DNA of 64,000 nt, taken from Aliisedimentitalea scapharcae. Lineage in GTDB: Bacteria > Pseudomonadota > Alphaproteobacteria > Rhodobacterales > Rhodobacteraceae. The DNA lies in the NCBI RefSeq assembly GCF_045277565.1, contig NZ_CP123585.1:1-64000 (forward strand), written 5' to 3'. Below, piece after piece: positions 8,682-17,302 of the stretch (within the stretch, counting starts at the first letter, position 1; each line of letters starts with the position of its first letter). The position numbers and the translations under genes were made by a program. Below the pieces are notes generated by a model. The model saw only the letters and a program-made list of their open reading frames with translations, was not told where the DNA came from and ran no database searches.

Positions 8682-9134
8682 ATGAAAAACTTCGGTTCCT
8701 TTCTGCTTTTCCTGATTGTGGTCATGGGCGGCGGAATCGCGATTGGCACGCTCACTGCTCCGGGCGAATGGTACGGAGATCTGCAAAAGCCGTTTTTCAA
8801 TCCACCCAACTGGATTTTTGGACCAGTGTGGACGGTATTGTATCTGATGATTGCCTACGTTGGCTGGCGCGTTTGGCATCATGACGACCGGGTTTCGCTA
8901 ATTCGCCTATGGACTGTCCAGATGGGCTTGAACTTTTTGTGGTCACCGGTGTTTTTCGCTGCTCAGAATCCAGCGTTGGCGCTTGTCATTATTCTTTGCC
9001 TTCTACTGACCATCGGGGGCTTCATTCGGACCGCGTGGCGACCCGACCGACTGTCTGCCCTGCTCTTCGTTCCGTATCTCGCGTGGGTTGGCTTTGCATC
9101 GGCCTTGAACGTCGCGATCGTCCAGCTCAATTAG
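8682..9134 (+). CDS. tspO: TspO/MBR family tryptophan-rich sensory protein
   Basis: Integral membrane protein with five transmembrane helices and the family's aromatic-rich pattern: PFFNPPNWIFGPVWTVLYLMIAYVGW, then QMGLNFLWSPVFF and LFVPYLAWVGFASALNVAI. Length 150 residues is typical. TspO binds porphyrins and regulates tetrapyrrole-linked or stress genes in Rhodobacter; the role here is inferred. It sits 40 bp after the DCC gene and 14 bp before the SDR gene on the same strand. Confidence 0.9.
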   Translation: MKNFGSFLLFLIVVMGGGIAIGTLTAPGEWYGDLQKPFFNPPNWIFGPVWTVLYLMIAYVGWRVWHHDDRVSLIRLWTVQMGLNFLWSPVFFAAQNPALALVIILCLLLTIGGFIRTAWRPDRLSALLFVPYLAWVGFASALNVAIVQLN

Positions 9135-9148
9135 ACGGGATATTGGCC

Positions 9149-9811
9149 ATGGAGAGACGTGCACTTGTTGTTGGGGCCTCAGGCGGCATCGGACAAGCAT
9201 TAGCAAAAGAGTTGGTGTTCAGGGGGTACCGGGTCGCTTGTCTTTCTCGTTCACAGGATGGCCTGGACATAGCCTGCGAAACGAATGTGTCGGAAAAGCT
9301 TGGAAGACTGCAGGCCAAGTTCGATTTGATAGTGGTTGCAACGGGTGTTTTGTCGAGCAAACGCGGACCAGAAAAATCGCTGCTGGCGTTGTCTGCGGAT
9401 GAGATGGCAAATCTGTTTGCGGTGAACACGATTGGGCCCGCTTTGGTTCTAAAGCATGCCAAACGCCTGCTGCCAAAAGACAGGAGAGCCGTTTTTGCGG
9501 TACTGTCTGCGCGCGTCGGGTCGATCGGGGACAACAGGCTTGGCGGCTGGTATTCCTATCGCGCCTCTAAAACGGCCCTCAACCAGATCATCAGAACAGC
9601 ATCGATTGAACTAAAACGGACACACAAGCATCTGGTTTGCGCAGCATTGCACCCCGGCACCGTGGCGACCGAGTTCACGCAAAACTACTCGCGACACAAG
9701 ACGGTTCCGCCGCAACAGGCTGCAAGCAACCTGCTGAATGTCATCGATACTCTTACGCCAGACAACAGCGGACAGTTTTTCGACTGGGCAGGAAAAGAGA
9801 TTCAGTGGTGA
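9149..9811 (+). CDS. Short-chain dehydrogenase/reductase (CsgA-like)
   Basis: NAD(P)-dependent oxidoreductase of 220 residues. The Rossmann motif VVGASGGIGQAL is at residues 7-18 and the catalytic pair is in YSYRASK, with Ser in the VLSARVG strand. HPGTVATEFT resembles C-factor/CsgA-like SDRs that commonly neighbour photolyase genes in Rhodobacterales. The start at 9149 follows the TspO stop; its stop overlaps the GTG of the photolyase remnant (GTGA). Substrate unknown. Confidence 0.8.
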   Translation: MERRALVVGASGGIGQALAKELVFRGYRVACLSRSQDGLDIACETNVSEKLGRLQAKFDLIVVATGVLSSKRGPEKSLLALSADEMANLFAVNTIGPALVLKHAKRLLPKDRRAVFAVLSARVGSIGDNRLGGWYSYRASKTALNQIIRTASIELKRTHKHLVCAALHPGTVATEFTQNYSRHKTVPPQQAASNLLNVIDTLTPDNSGQFFDWAGKEIQW

Positions 9812-10100
9812 CTGCGCCTTTTGAACCGAACACCGACACGGATCGCCCAGGTATCGTTTTGATTCTGGGGGATCGACTTTCGCCCGACATGCATGCGCTG
9901 AAAAACGCGAACCCGGACACATAAATTATTCTGATGGCTGAGGTCCGCGAAGAGGCCACCTATGTGCCGCATCACAAAAAAAAGCGCGTTTTTATTCTCT
10001 GCCATGCGCCATTTTTCCGAGGAGCTTGCGGCAGTCGGTTGGCGAGTCCGCTACCTCCGCCTAACAGATCCCGAAAACATCAGGTCGCTGCGTGGCGAGG
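9808..10100 (+). pseudogene. FeS-type photolyase/cryptochrome, N-terminal remnant
   Basis: The GTG start overlaps the SDR stop and opens a frame reading GIVLILGDRLSPDMHALKNANPDT followed by TAA. The next residues are IILMAEVREEATYVPHHKKK. A +1 slip in the eight-A run near 9976-9983 then moves the homology to another frame (AFLFSAMRHFSEELAAVGWRVRYLRL). These match the N-terminal domain of PhrB-type (FeS bacterial cryptochrome) photolyases. About 95 of 500 residues remain; the rest has been lost at an IS-rich junction. DNA repair function would be absent unless another copy exists. Confidence 0.8.
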
Positions 10101-10324
10101 TTGAAGCTGGCGTATTTTGCTGTTTATGCTGCGTGAGCGATGAACGGCGACTCCGTCCCCAAATTGTGAGTTCGACCGTCGCCTGATTTTGCGACTGCAG
10201 CGAATGTCGGGAAGACGAGCCGCGCTGCAGCAACTCAGACCTCCCACGAATGGTCGCAATTGGCCGTGATGCGGTCTTCTGAAGCCGACGACCGCATTTG
10301 GGCGCAGGCCCTGATGCGCCATTG
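10101..10324. other. Junction DNA between photolyase remnant and IS6 copy
   Basis: About 220 bp with no recognisable gene. Similarity to photolyase stops near 10100, so a deletion or insertion end lies here, before the IS6 inverted repeat. Confidence 0.4.
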
Positions 10325-11133
10325 GGCATTGCCAAGTTGTTCGGGGTGTCGTTTTCGATTAGGCAGCGAGGATGAAAATACCATCCGATATGCCACGCCT
10401 GAAAGGCTTCCGTTTTCCGCGCGAGATTATCGCATACGCGGTTTGGGCGTATCATCGATTTGCGCTGAGTACGTCGGATGTCGAAGACCTGTTGGCAGAG
10501 CGTGGCGTCATTGTCAGCCGCGAAACGATCCGGCTCTGGGTGAACCGGTTTGGAGGCCACTTTGCGGATTGTGTCAGACGAGACCGCCCGGCAGCGGCCG
10601 ACAAATGGCACCTTGATGAAGTTGTCGTGCCGATCGGAGGCGTGAAATACTGGCTCTGGCGGGCGGTTGACGCGAACGGCGACGTTTTGGACATTCTCGT
10701 CCAACCGCGGCGAAACGCCAAAGCGGCAAGGCGTTTCATGAAGCGGCTGATGGCCCGTTTCGGCGATCCGCGCGTTGTGATCACGGACAAGTTGCGCAGT
10801 TATATCAAGCCGATCTGTGACCTAACCCCAAACGCGGACCACAGGGCACACAAGGGCTTGAACAATCGCATCGAAGGGTTGCACCGGCCGACCCGTAAAC
10901 GCAAGAAGCTTATGGGGCGGTTCAAGTCCCCGCGCCAGGCTCAAAGGTTCCTCGCCGCCCACGACCAAATCAATATCGTTTTCCGCCCCCGCCGCTACCG
11001 AATGCCAACCAACATCTACCGCCAGACCAGATCGGACGCTTTTGACCTGTGGCACGGATACGCCCTTGAGATGACCGCCTAACGACCCGGCTGCCGGCTA
11101 ACCGCGCCCAGCATCAGACAACTTGGCAATGCC
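10325..11133 (+). mobile_element. IS6-family insertion sequence, copy 1
   Basis: An 809-bp element with terminal inverted repeats GGCATTGCCAAGTTGT (10325) and its complement ending at 11133. It carries one intact transposase. The 8-bp flanks (CGCCATTG left, CCGCACCA right) do not match. Its right end truncates another transposase gene, indicating an adjacent deletion. Confidence 0.9.
10372..11082 (+). CDS. IS6-family transposase, copy 1
   Basis: DDE transposase of 236 residues that mediates replicative cointegrate formation. An N-terminal helix-turn-helix (STSDVEDLLAERGVIVSRETIRLWV) is followed by the catalytic domain with D in WHLDEVVVPIGG, D in VVITDKLRSY and the downstream E in NNRIEGLHRPTR. 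It is intact and differs from copy 2 at only a few residues (KRKK versus KREK, DLW versus DLG), pointing to recent activity. Confidence 0.92.
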   Translation: MKIPSDMPRLKGFRFPREIIAYAVWAYHRFALSTSDVEDLLAERGVIVSRETIRLWVNRFGGHFADCVRRDRPAAADKWHLDEVVVPIGGVKYWLWRAVDANGDVLDILVQPRRNAKAARRFMKRLMARFGDPRVVITDKLRSYIKPICDLTPNADHRAHKGLNNRIEGLHRPTRKRKKLMGRFKSPRQAQRFLAAHDQINIVFRPRRYRMPTNIYRQTRSDAFDLWHGYALEMTA

Positions 11134-11473
11134 CCCGCACCAGCTGCGCGACCGAGGGCCGGGTGGGCTTCAGATAATACGTCTTGATCGCAGAACTGAT
11201 GATCTTCTCGCGCTCGGTATCCAGCGCACGATGGCCGGTTCGCCGACCGGGCTTGCGGTCCACCAGTGACATGACCGTCCCGCTTTCCCGAAACAGTTTG
11301 AGAAGGCGATATGCGGACGCCTGACTCAGGTCCAGTTCAGCGCTCAGATCGGCAACATTTGCAGCGGTGGACTGGCCGGGATTGCGCTTCAGGAACTCTC
11401 GGATCACTTCCGCTCGACGGTGCGCTTCATCCCAAAGGTCGTCATCAATTTCGTCGGGGAGTGGCTCGGACAT
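11134..11473 (-). pseudogene. Mu/TniA-like transposase, N-terminal fragment
   Basis: The minus-strand start at 11473 has GTGAGG upstream and opens MSEPLPDEIDDDLWDEAHRRA, then a helix-turn-helix (DLSAELDLSQASAYRLLKLF) and KPGRRTGHRALDTEREKIISSAIKTYYL. This matches the N-terminal region of Mu-transposase/integrase-type (TniA-like) proteins. The frame runs into the IS6 copy 1 end after about 110 residues, so the catalytic domain is gone. The lost part is not found elsewhere in the window. Confidence 0.7.
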
Positions 11474-11533
11474 GGCAAACCTCACGGATAATTCTCCGCG
11501 CCATGATTCTCAAGTTAAGTGCCAATTCTCATA

Positions 11534-11541
11534 GTTTATTG
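11534..11541. repeat. IS66 target-site duplication, left
   Basis: GTTTATTG directly before the left IS66 end, identical to the octamer after the right end. Confidence 0.9.
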
Positions 11542-11626
11542 GTAAGCGTTTCCTGGCCCGCACCTTCCCAATTCTCACCTGACCTGAGATTTCGCACCTG
11601 ACGGAGATTAGGGCAGGAGTTTCGCG

Positions 11627-12058
11627 ATGGCGACTACGGTGGAGTTTCTCAGGGACTACGGGGTGGACATACGGACCAATGGTCAGCGACGCTGGCCGGA
11701 TGAGGTCAAGGCGCGGATCGTGGCTGAGAGCTTGAAGCCTGGGGCGACAGTGAACGGGGTTGCTGCCCGGTATGGGCTTCGGGCGAACCATTTATCGGAA
11801 TGGCGCAGTCGGGCGCGCGATGGCAGGTTGGTTTTGCCCGCAGTTGAAGACGATGACTTTTGTTTTGCGTCGATTGTAGTGGCGGATGATGGCGGCGATG
11901 CTCCTGTGCCAGTAGCGTCTGCACATCTGGCCAAGTCTGACGTTGCACCATCTGGTCCTATCGAGATTTGCATCGGCCAGGTGACAATCCGGCTTGATGG
12001 CGCCACAGGGGCTGCGCGGGTTGGTGAGATTGTACGGGCGATCGGTGCGCGGCCATGA
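11627..12058 (+). CDS. tnpA: IS66 accessory protein TnpA
   Basis: A 143-residue helix-turn-helix protein of the IS66 OrfA type. The N-terminal domain RRWPDEVKARIVAESLKPGATVNGVAARYGLRANHLSEWR is the classic transposase_8-like fold. It is required with TnpB and TnpC for transposition. Its stop overlaps the TnpB start (ATGA), giving coupled translation. Confidence 0.92.
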   Translation: MATTVEFLRDYGVDIRTNGQRRWPDEVKARIVAESLKPGATVNGVAARYGLRANHLSEWRSRARDGRLVLPAVEDDDFCFASIVVADDGGDAPVPVASAHLAKSDVAPSGPIEICIGQVTIRLDGATGAARVGEIVRAIGARP

Positions 12059-12408
12059 TGTTCCCGTCCAATCGGGTGCGGGTTCTGGTCTCGACGCAGC
12101 CTGTGGACTTCAGGAAGGGTCATGATGGCCTGGCCGCGCTCGTGTCATCAGTGCTGCGCAAGGATCCGTTCACCGGCACAGTGTTTGTGTTCCGCTCACG
12201 CCGGGCGGATCGGCTAAAGCTTTTGTATTGGGACGGCACCGGTCTGGTAATGGCGTATAAGCGGCTGGAGGATTCGACCTTCACCTGGCCCGCGATCAAG
12301 GCTGGGATAATGGCGCTGAACCATGCCCAATTCGAGGCGCTGTTTGCAGGTCTGGACTGGCGGAAGGTAAAGGCGCTGGAGAGGCGCCCACCATCTGCGG
12401 CAGAGTGA
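12055..12408 (+). CDS. tnpB: IS66 accessory protein TnpB
   Basis: A 117-residue IS66 OrfB/TnpB protein. Family blocks VRVLVSTQPVDFRKGHDGLAALV and LKLLYWDGTGLVMAYKRLE are present in order. Full length. Overlaps tnpA by four bases and precedes tnpC by 54 bp. Confidence 0.93.
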   Translation: MMFPSNRVRVLVSTQPVDFRKGHDGLAALVSSVLRKDPFTGTVFVFRSRRADRLKLLYWDGTGLVMAYKRLEDSTFTWPAIKAGIMALNHAQFEALFAGLDWRKVKALERRPPSAAE

Positions 12409-12462
12409 ATCAACCGCCTGGTTTTGCGTGTTTTTACTGGGGCTTTGTGGTAGCTCTGGCCT

Positions 12463-14019
12463 ATGCAAACAGCCCCCATTCTTGATCTTTCTGCCATCCC
12501 GGTTTTGCAGCGCGCAGCGGTTCTGGCATTGATGGATGAGGTGACAGCGCTGAAGGATATCACCAAGCGGCAGGAACATCTGATCGCTGAACTGAACCAC
12601 GCCCTGCATGGCAAACGGTCAGAGAAGCTGTCCGAGGATGAGCGACAACTGGCGTTCGAGGATCTGTCCATCGCGCTGGCCGAGGTCGAGGCGGAAAAAG
12701 AAAAACAGGCCGCCAAAGCGGGCGACGGGACGGCCAAACCGTCGCCCAAGCGCACCATCGGCAACCTTCCCGCTGCGCTGCCGCGCATCGAAGAGGTCAT
12801 CGAACCTGACAGCCTGATCTGCCCATGCGGCTGCGGTGTCATGCACAGAATTGGCGAAGACCGCAGCGAGCGGCTGGACATCGTGCCTGCCCAGCTGCGC
12901 GTCATCGTCACCGTGCGCCCGAAGTATGCCTGCCGGACCTGCACCGACGGGGTCACCCAGGCATCAGCGCCATCGCATCTGATCATGGGCGGCCTGCCGA
13001 CCGAGGCCACCATCGCTCATGTGCTGGTCAGCAAATATGCGGACCATCTTCCCTTATACCGCCAGAGCCAAATACTGGCGCGCGCAGGGCTTGATCTGCA
13101 CCGCGCGGTGCTGGCCGATTGGGTCGGAAAAGCGGCGTTCCATTTGAAGCCGGTTGTCGACCGGCTGGCCGACCATCTGAAACGATCCGGCAAGCTGTTC
13201 ATGGACGAGACAACGGCTCCGGTGCTGGACCCGGGGCGCGGAAAGACAAAGACCGGGTATCTTTGGGCGTTGGCTCGCGACGACCGAGCTTGGGGCGGTG
13301 AGGACCCGCCCGGCGTGGTTTACTTCTATGCCCCGGGTCGTGCGGGTGAGAATGCCGAAACCTTCCTCACCGGCTTCGATGGCATCCTGCAGATCGACGG
13401 GTATCAGGGCTATAATCGGTTGACCAAACCTTCGCGCAAGGGTGGTACGCCCATTCGGGTGGCCCATTGCTGGGCGCATGCGCGCCGCAAGCTCAAAGAA
13501 GTCTTCGACCGCGACGGATCAGAGATCGCCGCAGAAGGGCTGCACCGGATCGCCGAATTTTACGCCGTCGAGGCCGATATCCGCGGTATCTCGCCCGGCC
13601 AGAGATTATCAGCCCGTCAGGCCCGCACCGCGCCGCTGGTCGCAGCCTTCGGCGACTGGCTTCAGGCGCAACGCCGCAAAGTCTCCAGTAAATCCCGGCT
13701 CGGCGAAAAGCTGACCTACATCCATAACCATTGGAATGGGCTGCAAACCTTCCTGACCGATGGCCGCGTCGAGATCGACAACAACCGCGTCGAAAACCTC
13801 ATCCGCCCCATCGCCCTCAATCGCAAAAACGCGCTCTTCGCCGGCCACGACGAAGGCGGCATCGCATGGGGCCGCATCGCCTCGCTGATAGAGACCTGCA
13901 AGATCAACGGCGTCGAACCCTTCGCCTATCTCAAGGCCACCCTCTCAGCAATCGCCAACGGCCACCCGCAAAGCCGCCTTGACGACCTTCTGCCGTGGAA
14001 ATTTGCGCCGTCAAGCTAA
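12463..14019 (+). CDS. tnpC: IS66 transposase TnpC
   Basis: The DDE transposase of IS66, 518 residues. An N-terminal coiled-coil and leucine-rich region (LMDEVTALKDITKRQEHLIAELNHAL) precedes a zinc-finger-like CPCGCG...CRTC segment near residues 122-165. The catalytic core has D in LFMDETTAPVLDPG, D in LQIDGYQGYN and E in NNRVENLIRPIALNRKN. No disruption is visible. Confidence 0.94.
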   Translation: MQTAPILDLSAIPVLQRAAVLALMDEVTALKDITKRQEHLIAELNHALHGKRSEKLSEDERQLAFEDLSIALAEVEAEKEKQAAKAGDGTAKPSPKRTIGNLPAALPRIEEVIEPDSLICPCGCGVMHRIGEDRSERLDIVPAQLRVIVTVRPKYACRTCTDGVTQASAPSHLIMGGLPTEATIAHVLVSKYADHLPLYRQSQILARAGLDLHRAVLADWVGKAAFHLKPVVDRLADHLKRSGKLFMDETTAPVLDPGRGKTKTGYLWALARDDRAWGGEDPPGVVYFYAPGRAGENAETFLTGFDGILQIDGYQGYNRLTKPSRKGGTPIRVAHCWAHARRKLKEVFDRDGSEIAAEGLHRIAEFYAVEADIRGISPGQRLSARQARTAPLVAAFGDWLQAQRRKVSSKSRLGEKLTYIHNHWNGLQTFLTDGRVEIDNNRVENLIRPIALNRKNALFAGHDEGGIAWGRIASLIETCKINGVEPFAYLKATLSAIANGHPQSRLDDLLPWKFAPSS

Positions 14020-14048
14020 TCCGCTGGTGCCATCCAGCTAACGCTTAC

Positions 14049-14056
14049 GTTTATTG
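14049..14056. repeat. IS66 target-site duplication, right
   Basis: GTTTATTG directly after the right IS66 end; pairs with 11534-11541. Confidence 0.9.
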
Positions 14057-14289
14057 AAACGCTAAACCATTGAAATAATTGAAGCTGAGCTATTGCCATT
14101 TCGTGCTACGTCACAATTCACGAGATGAATCCCTCGCGGGGCTTGTGCAGCAGAGCCATTCACACAGTTTGGTACGCTGGCTGGATAGTTGTGTCTGGAG
14201 GGCCGAGCATGCTTCGCCTTGTTGAAAATTTGCACCAAAGTCTTCGAATTTTCCTACCCTAACTAGGCAGATTGAAAACCTATTCTAAG

Positions 14290-14304
14290 TGTCGCCAAAT
14301 GACA
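14290..14304. promoter_or_regulatory. Putative AraC-type operator, porin side
   Basis: TGTCGCCAAATGACA, centred 61 bp before the porin start. The outer bases extend it to a perfect 7-bp inverted repeat (AAGTGTC and GACACTT) around a 7-base spacer. The same 15-mer occurs at 17198-17212 next to the regulator gene. Several AraC regulators of the ArgR/GbdR type bind half-sites containing TGTCG, which fits. Confidence 0.6.
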
Positions 14305-14357
14305 CTTATTGGAACCATGTTTTTGATAGTGTGCCGAAAAGTGATGGGGAGCGTTTT

Positions 14358-15479
14358 ATGAGGGACAAAGTACTAAAGGGTCTCATATCCAAAATCCTTC
14401 TCTTGAGCTTGTTCGCGCTGGCGAGCCAGGAAGTACAAGCCAACGACCATGAAGTGTCCCTAGGGGCGGAAACTACGCTGGCCTGGTATGGGCAGCTCCA
14501 CTTTGCAAACCAAAGGTTTGATGATGGTGCTGTGACAACGTCCACACTAGTAGATGTTAGCAGCGCAAACAGCCGGTTTGGATTTTACCTACGAGGACAA
14601 TCGCCCGTTTCGTTTCAATTCGAAACCGGCTTGGGTTTCCGTCCATCAACCAAGACCAGCCAAACCAACACTCCTGAATTCTGGAACTGGAGCAAAAAGG
14701 ATCTTCGCCAAGTTCAGTTTATCTACAAGAGTGGTGTTGGCACAATTCGTTTTGGCCAAGGGAGCATGTCCAATGATGGTGAGGCCGAACTTGACTTGGC
14801 TGGAACTGCAATTGTTGCCAAGTCAAACCTAAAAGAACTGTACGGCTCATACATGCTTCGCGATAGCACCGGCAAGCTGACGGCGGTGGATATCGGAAGC
14901 GCCTTTGACAATTTCGACAACGGTCGGCGGTTTAGAGTTAGGTATGATTCCAACACGATTTCCGGGTTTTCGGTTGCTGCCGCGTACGGAATCGAAGTTT
15001 TGACATCTGGAGTGGATGACCGATTTTATGATTTCTCACTGAACTACGCAAATCGCTTTAACCGTTTGGAAATCGAAGCAACACTTGGAACGGCCTATAC
15101 TGATTTGGCCGCGGGAGGCACTTTGCGAGAAACAGTAGGATCAGTTTCGATGTTCGATCACCAAACAGGTCTAAACGCGACATTTGCAATGGGCCAAGAT
15201 CATTCTGGTGCAGGGCAATACCTATGGTCAAAGCTGGGTTGGAATGCGGATTTGATGGCTGCGGGCACCACAAAACTGGCTTTGGAGGGTTTTTGGGGGA
15301 GCGATTATGTATCAGCCAACTCGCAATCGCGGATGTGGGGGGTCTCACTAATCCAAAACTTTGACCAGCATCGAATTGAAGCCTACGCCGGATACAAGCG
15401 GTTTTCTTACGATGACACCGGGCCAACAGCCTACATGGATGCGGATGCATGGCAGATTGGAGCCCGATGGCGGTTTTGA
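14358..15479 (+). CDS. Outer-membrane porin
   Basis: A 373-residue Gram-negative porin forming a predicted outer-membrane beta-barrel. Signal peptide MRDKVLKGLISKILLLSLFALASQ ending near VQA is followed by alternating amphipathic strands (for example RFGFYLRGQSPVSFQFETGLGF and RRFRVRYDSNTISGFSVAAAYG) and a terminal strand ending ARWRF with the expected C-terminal Phe. ATG 14358 is chosen because it begins the signal peptide and has GGGGAGCG upstream. Base composition is visibly more AT-rich than the catabolic regions, suggesting transfer. An operator-like repeat lies upstream. Substrate unknown. Confidence 0.85.
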   Translation: MRDKVLKGLISKILLLSLFALASQEVQANDHEVSLGAETTLAWYGQLHFANQRFDDGAVTTSTLVDVSSANSRFGFYLRGQSPVSFQFETGLGFRPSTKTSQTNTPEFWNWSKKDLRQVQFIYKSGVGTIRFGQGSMSNDGEAELDLAGTAIVAKSNLKELYGSYMLRDSTGKLTAVDIGSAFDNFDNGRRFRVRYDSNTISGFSVAAAYGIEVLTSGVDDRFYDFSLNYANRFNRLEIEATLGTAYTDLAAGGTLRETVGSVSMFDHQTGLNATFAMGQDHSGAGQYLWSKLGWNADLMAAGTTKLALEGFWGSDYVSANSQSRMWGVSLIQNFDQHRIEAYAGYKRFSYDDTGPTAYMDADAWQIGARWRF

Positions 15480-15495
15480 CTTGTTGTGGTTTCGC

Positions 15496-16176
15496 GAGGC
15501 TTTGTTGCACAAATAGTACGAGGGATTCACTGCCTGAGTCCAGCATGATAGCTGGGAGGTATGAGCAGTTGGGCCCCTACGAAGTACAAGACCAAGAACT
15601 GGTCTTCGTACAATACAGCGCTGAAGCAACGCGGATCGTTGTCAATCTGGTTTGATCCCGAGATGACTTGGACACCTCCGCCGAGCGGCAAACGCGGGCG
15701 GCAGCCTCAGTTGGTGACGCGCCGATGCTGCCGGAATTACTCGCCCAAATCCCGCGCGATCAGGTCATAGGATCGGTCACTGCTGACGGGGCCTATGACA
15801 CCTGCAAATGTCACGACGCGATTGCCGCTCGTGGCGCACATGCCGTCATTCCGCCTCGAAAGAACGCCAAGCCTTGGAAGCCAACAAGTGCCGGGGCGAT
15901 TGCCCGGAACGAAGCCGTCAATGCCGCACGGTACTTGGGCCGGGCCATCTGGCGACGATGGAGCGGATACCACCGACGAAGCCGTGTCGAGGCCAAACCT
16001 CTCGGGATCATGCTTCGCATCACCCTGCCGGTCAGTGGATGCACTGAGTGAAGCTGTTGGGGCAAAGCCTCATGGCGAAAAACTTCGACCGCCAGGGCGC
16101 TGAGATCCAGGTCCGGGTTGCCATCCTCAACCGCTACACCGCTCTTGGCATACCTGTCACAGATTCAATTGTTTGA
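15496..16176 (+). pseudogene. IS5-family transposase remnant
   Basis: It begins with an IS5-type end (GAGGCTTTGTTGCACAAA). From about 15561 one frame reads WAPTKYKTKNWSSYNTALKQ and on to WFDPEMTW and GKRGRQP. A second frame then resumes at DAPMLPELLAQIPRDQVIGS and carries SVTADGAYDT and the YHRRSRVE motif. A third frame gives the C-terminal VKLLGQSLMAKNFDRQ and NRYTALGIPV. An internal deletion of roughly 100 codons plus at least one further break kill the gene. Its last 12 bases overlap the end of the AraC gene on the other strand. Confidence 0.85.
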
Positions 16177-17160
16177 CTGTTTCGCATATCGGCCTGGCGG
16201 AATTCCAGTTTCGTTTTTGAACGCCCGGGTGAAATTCTGTGGATTGTCATATCCAAGATCTATGGCAACTTGTTGCACGGTCAATTGCTTTTCCCGCAAG
16301 AGTTCCTTTGCTCTGACAATTTTGACCCGACGAGAAACAGATCGAAAATTTACCCCCTCGGTCATTAGATAACGCTGAAGAGATCGCTCCCCTATATCGA
16401 GCGCCCTGGCCGTTCGCTCCAGAGAAATCCCCTGAGTATCGAAATGTTGCTGCAAGACAGCCGTGACTGTTTCTACATAGGTTTGAGGGATACATGGCAG
16501 ATACTGTCGCTTTAAATCTGCGAGTGTGACCGGAGACTGCGCTCGCGGTTTTGCAGTTGTTTTCAAGTCCGCAATTCGAAAACAGATTTCTAAAGTCTGG
16601 GTATTCCAATGTACTGGGCAACCGAATGTGATTTCCGCATCATCGGGAACACTTACCTCGGGAAAGTCGCAGTTAATGCTCATCGGACGCCAGTTGTTCC
16701 CAAGGAAATTCCGGAAAATACTAAGCACTGAACCAAGCGCGGAAAAGGCAATATCGGGATAGGTAGAATGCTGTCGTAACCCGAATTTGTACCCATAGTA
16801 CGCGTTTTGTCCTTCAAACCGAAAAGTTGTTCGGTCGGTAGAAGAGTGAAGCGGCATAGCCTTGTTTGCCCGCGTCAATGCCTCTCCTAGAGTGGCAGCA
16901 GAAAGAACGTATTTTCCCCAATTTCCGTAGTCGAGCACAGTCAAACTTGGTGACCACATCAGTCCAATGTTCTTCGCCCCGACCTCCCGTCCAATCTCGG
17001 CGATGAAGTTTGCAAGTGATACTTCGGGCAGATAGTCCGCATTTTCTTCGACAAATTCGTGAGACAATGAGGCGGCGGTATAGGCCTTGTCCAATGCCCG
17101 AGCACCGAGGTTTTCACGGACAAAATCAGGCATCGCTCCCAGCGCTAGAGTAGAGATCAT
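16165..17160 (-). CDS. AraC-family transcriptional regulator (arabinose-binding-like N-domain)
   Basis: A transcription factor of 331 residues with an N-terminal ligand-sensing domain of the type seen in OruR/ArgR-like AraC regulators and a C-terminal double helix-turn-helix (ISLERTARALDIGERSLQRYL, then LTVQQVAIDLGYDNPQNFTRAFKNETGIPPGRYA). ATG 17160 is preferred over a GTG at 17226, because the longer form would place the operator-like repeat (17198-17212) inside the coding region. Its last residues overlap the IS5 remnant, so the C-terminal tail may have been altered by that insertion. Divergent from the phosphatase gene. Confidence 0.82.
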   Translation of the reverse strand: MISTLALGAMPDFVRENLGARALDKAYTAASLSHEFVEENADYLPEVSLANFIAEIGREVGAKNIGLMWSPSLTVLDYGNWGKYVLSAATLGEALTRANKAMPLHSSTDRTTFRFEGQNAYYGYKFGLRQHSTYPDIAFSALGSVLSIFRNFLGNNWRPMSINCDFPEVSVPDDAEITFGCPVHWNTQTLEICFRIADLKTTAKPRAQSPVTLADLKRQYLPCIPQTYVETVTAVLQQHFDTQGISLERTARALDIGERSLQRYLMTEGVNFRSVSRRVKIVRAKELLREKQLTVQQVAIDLGYDNPQNFTRAFKNETGIPPGRYAKQSNN

Positions 17161-17197
17161 CGGGGGTAGGGACAAATTCAGTCTCCAAATCGAAAGC

Positions 17198-17212
17198 TGT
17201 CGCCAAATGACA
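17198..17212. promoter_or_regulatory. Putative AraC-type operator, regulator/phosphatase side
   Basis: TGTCGCCAAATGACA, identical to the porin-side site, 38 bp upstream of the regulator start and about 90 bp upstream of the divergent phosphatase start. A shared site suggests autoregulation plus control of the porin and phosphatase genes. Confidence 0.6.
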
Positions 17213-17302
17213 CGAAAATTCAGCACGACTGTGAAATAAATTGCAAGATGGTTTCATGTTTTTGATCCAAGTTCCGTTGCAGGCTACTAGAGGAGAATTG
17301 CA

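Larger units (their letters stand above)
11542..14048 (+). mobile_element. IS66-family insertion sequence with target duplication
   Basis: A 2507-bp element with ends starting GTAAGCGTT (11542) and the complement of GTAAGCGTT ending at 14048. It is flanked by a perfect 8-bp direct repeat GTTTATTG (11534-11541 and 14049-14056), the length usual for IS66. It carries tnpA, tnpB and tnpC, all intact, so it is probably a recent and complete insertion inside the IS6-bounded block. Confidence 0.93.

Noticed and set aside
10317..11141. 8-bp target duplication around IS6 copy 1
   Set aside because: Left CGCCATTG and right CCGCACCA do not match, and exchanging flanks with copy 2 in either orientation also gives no match.
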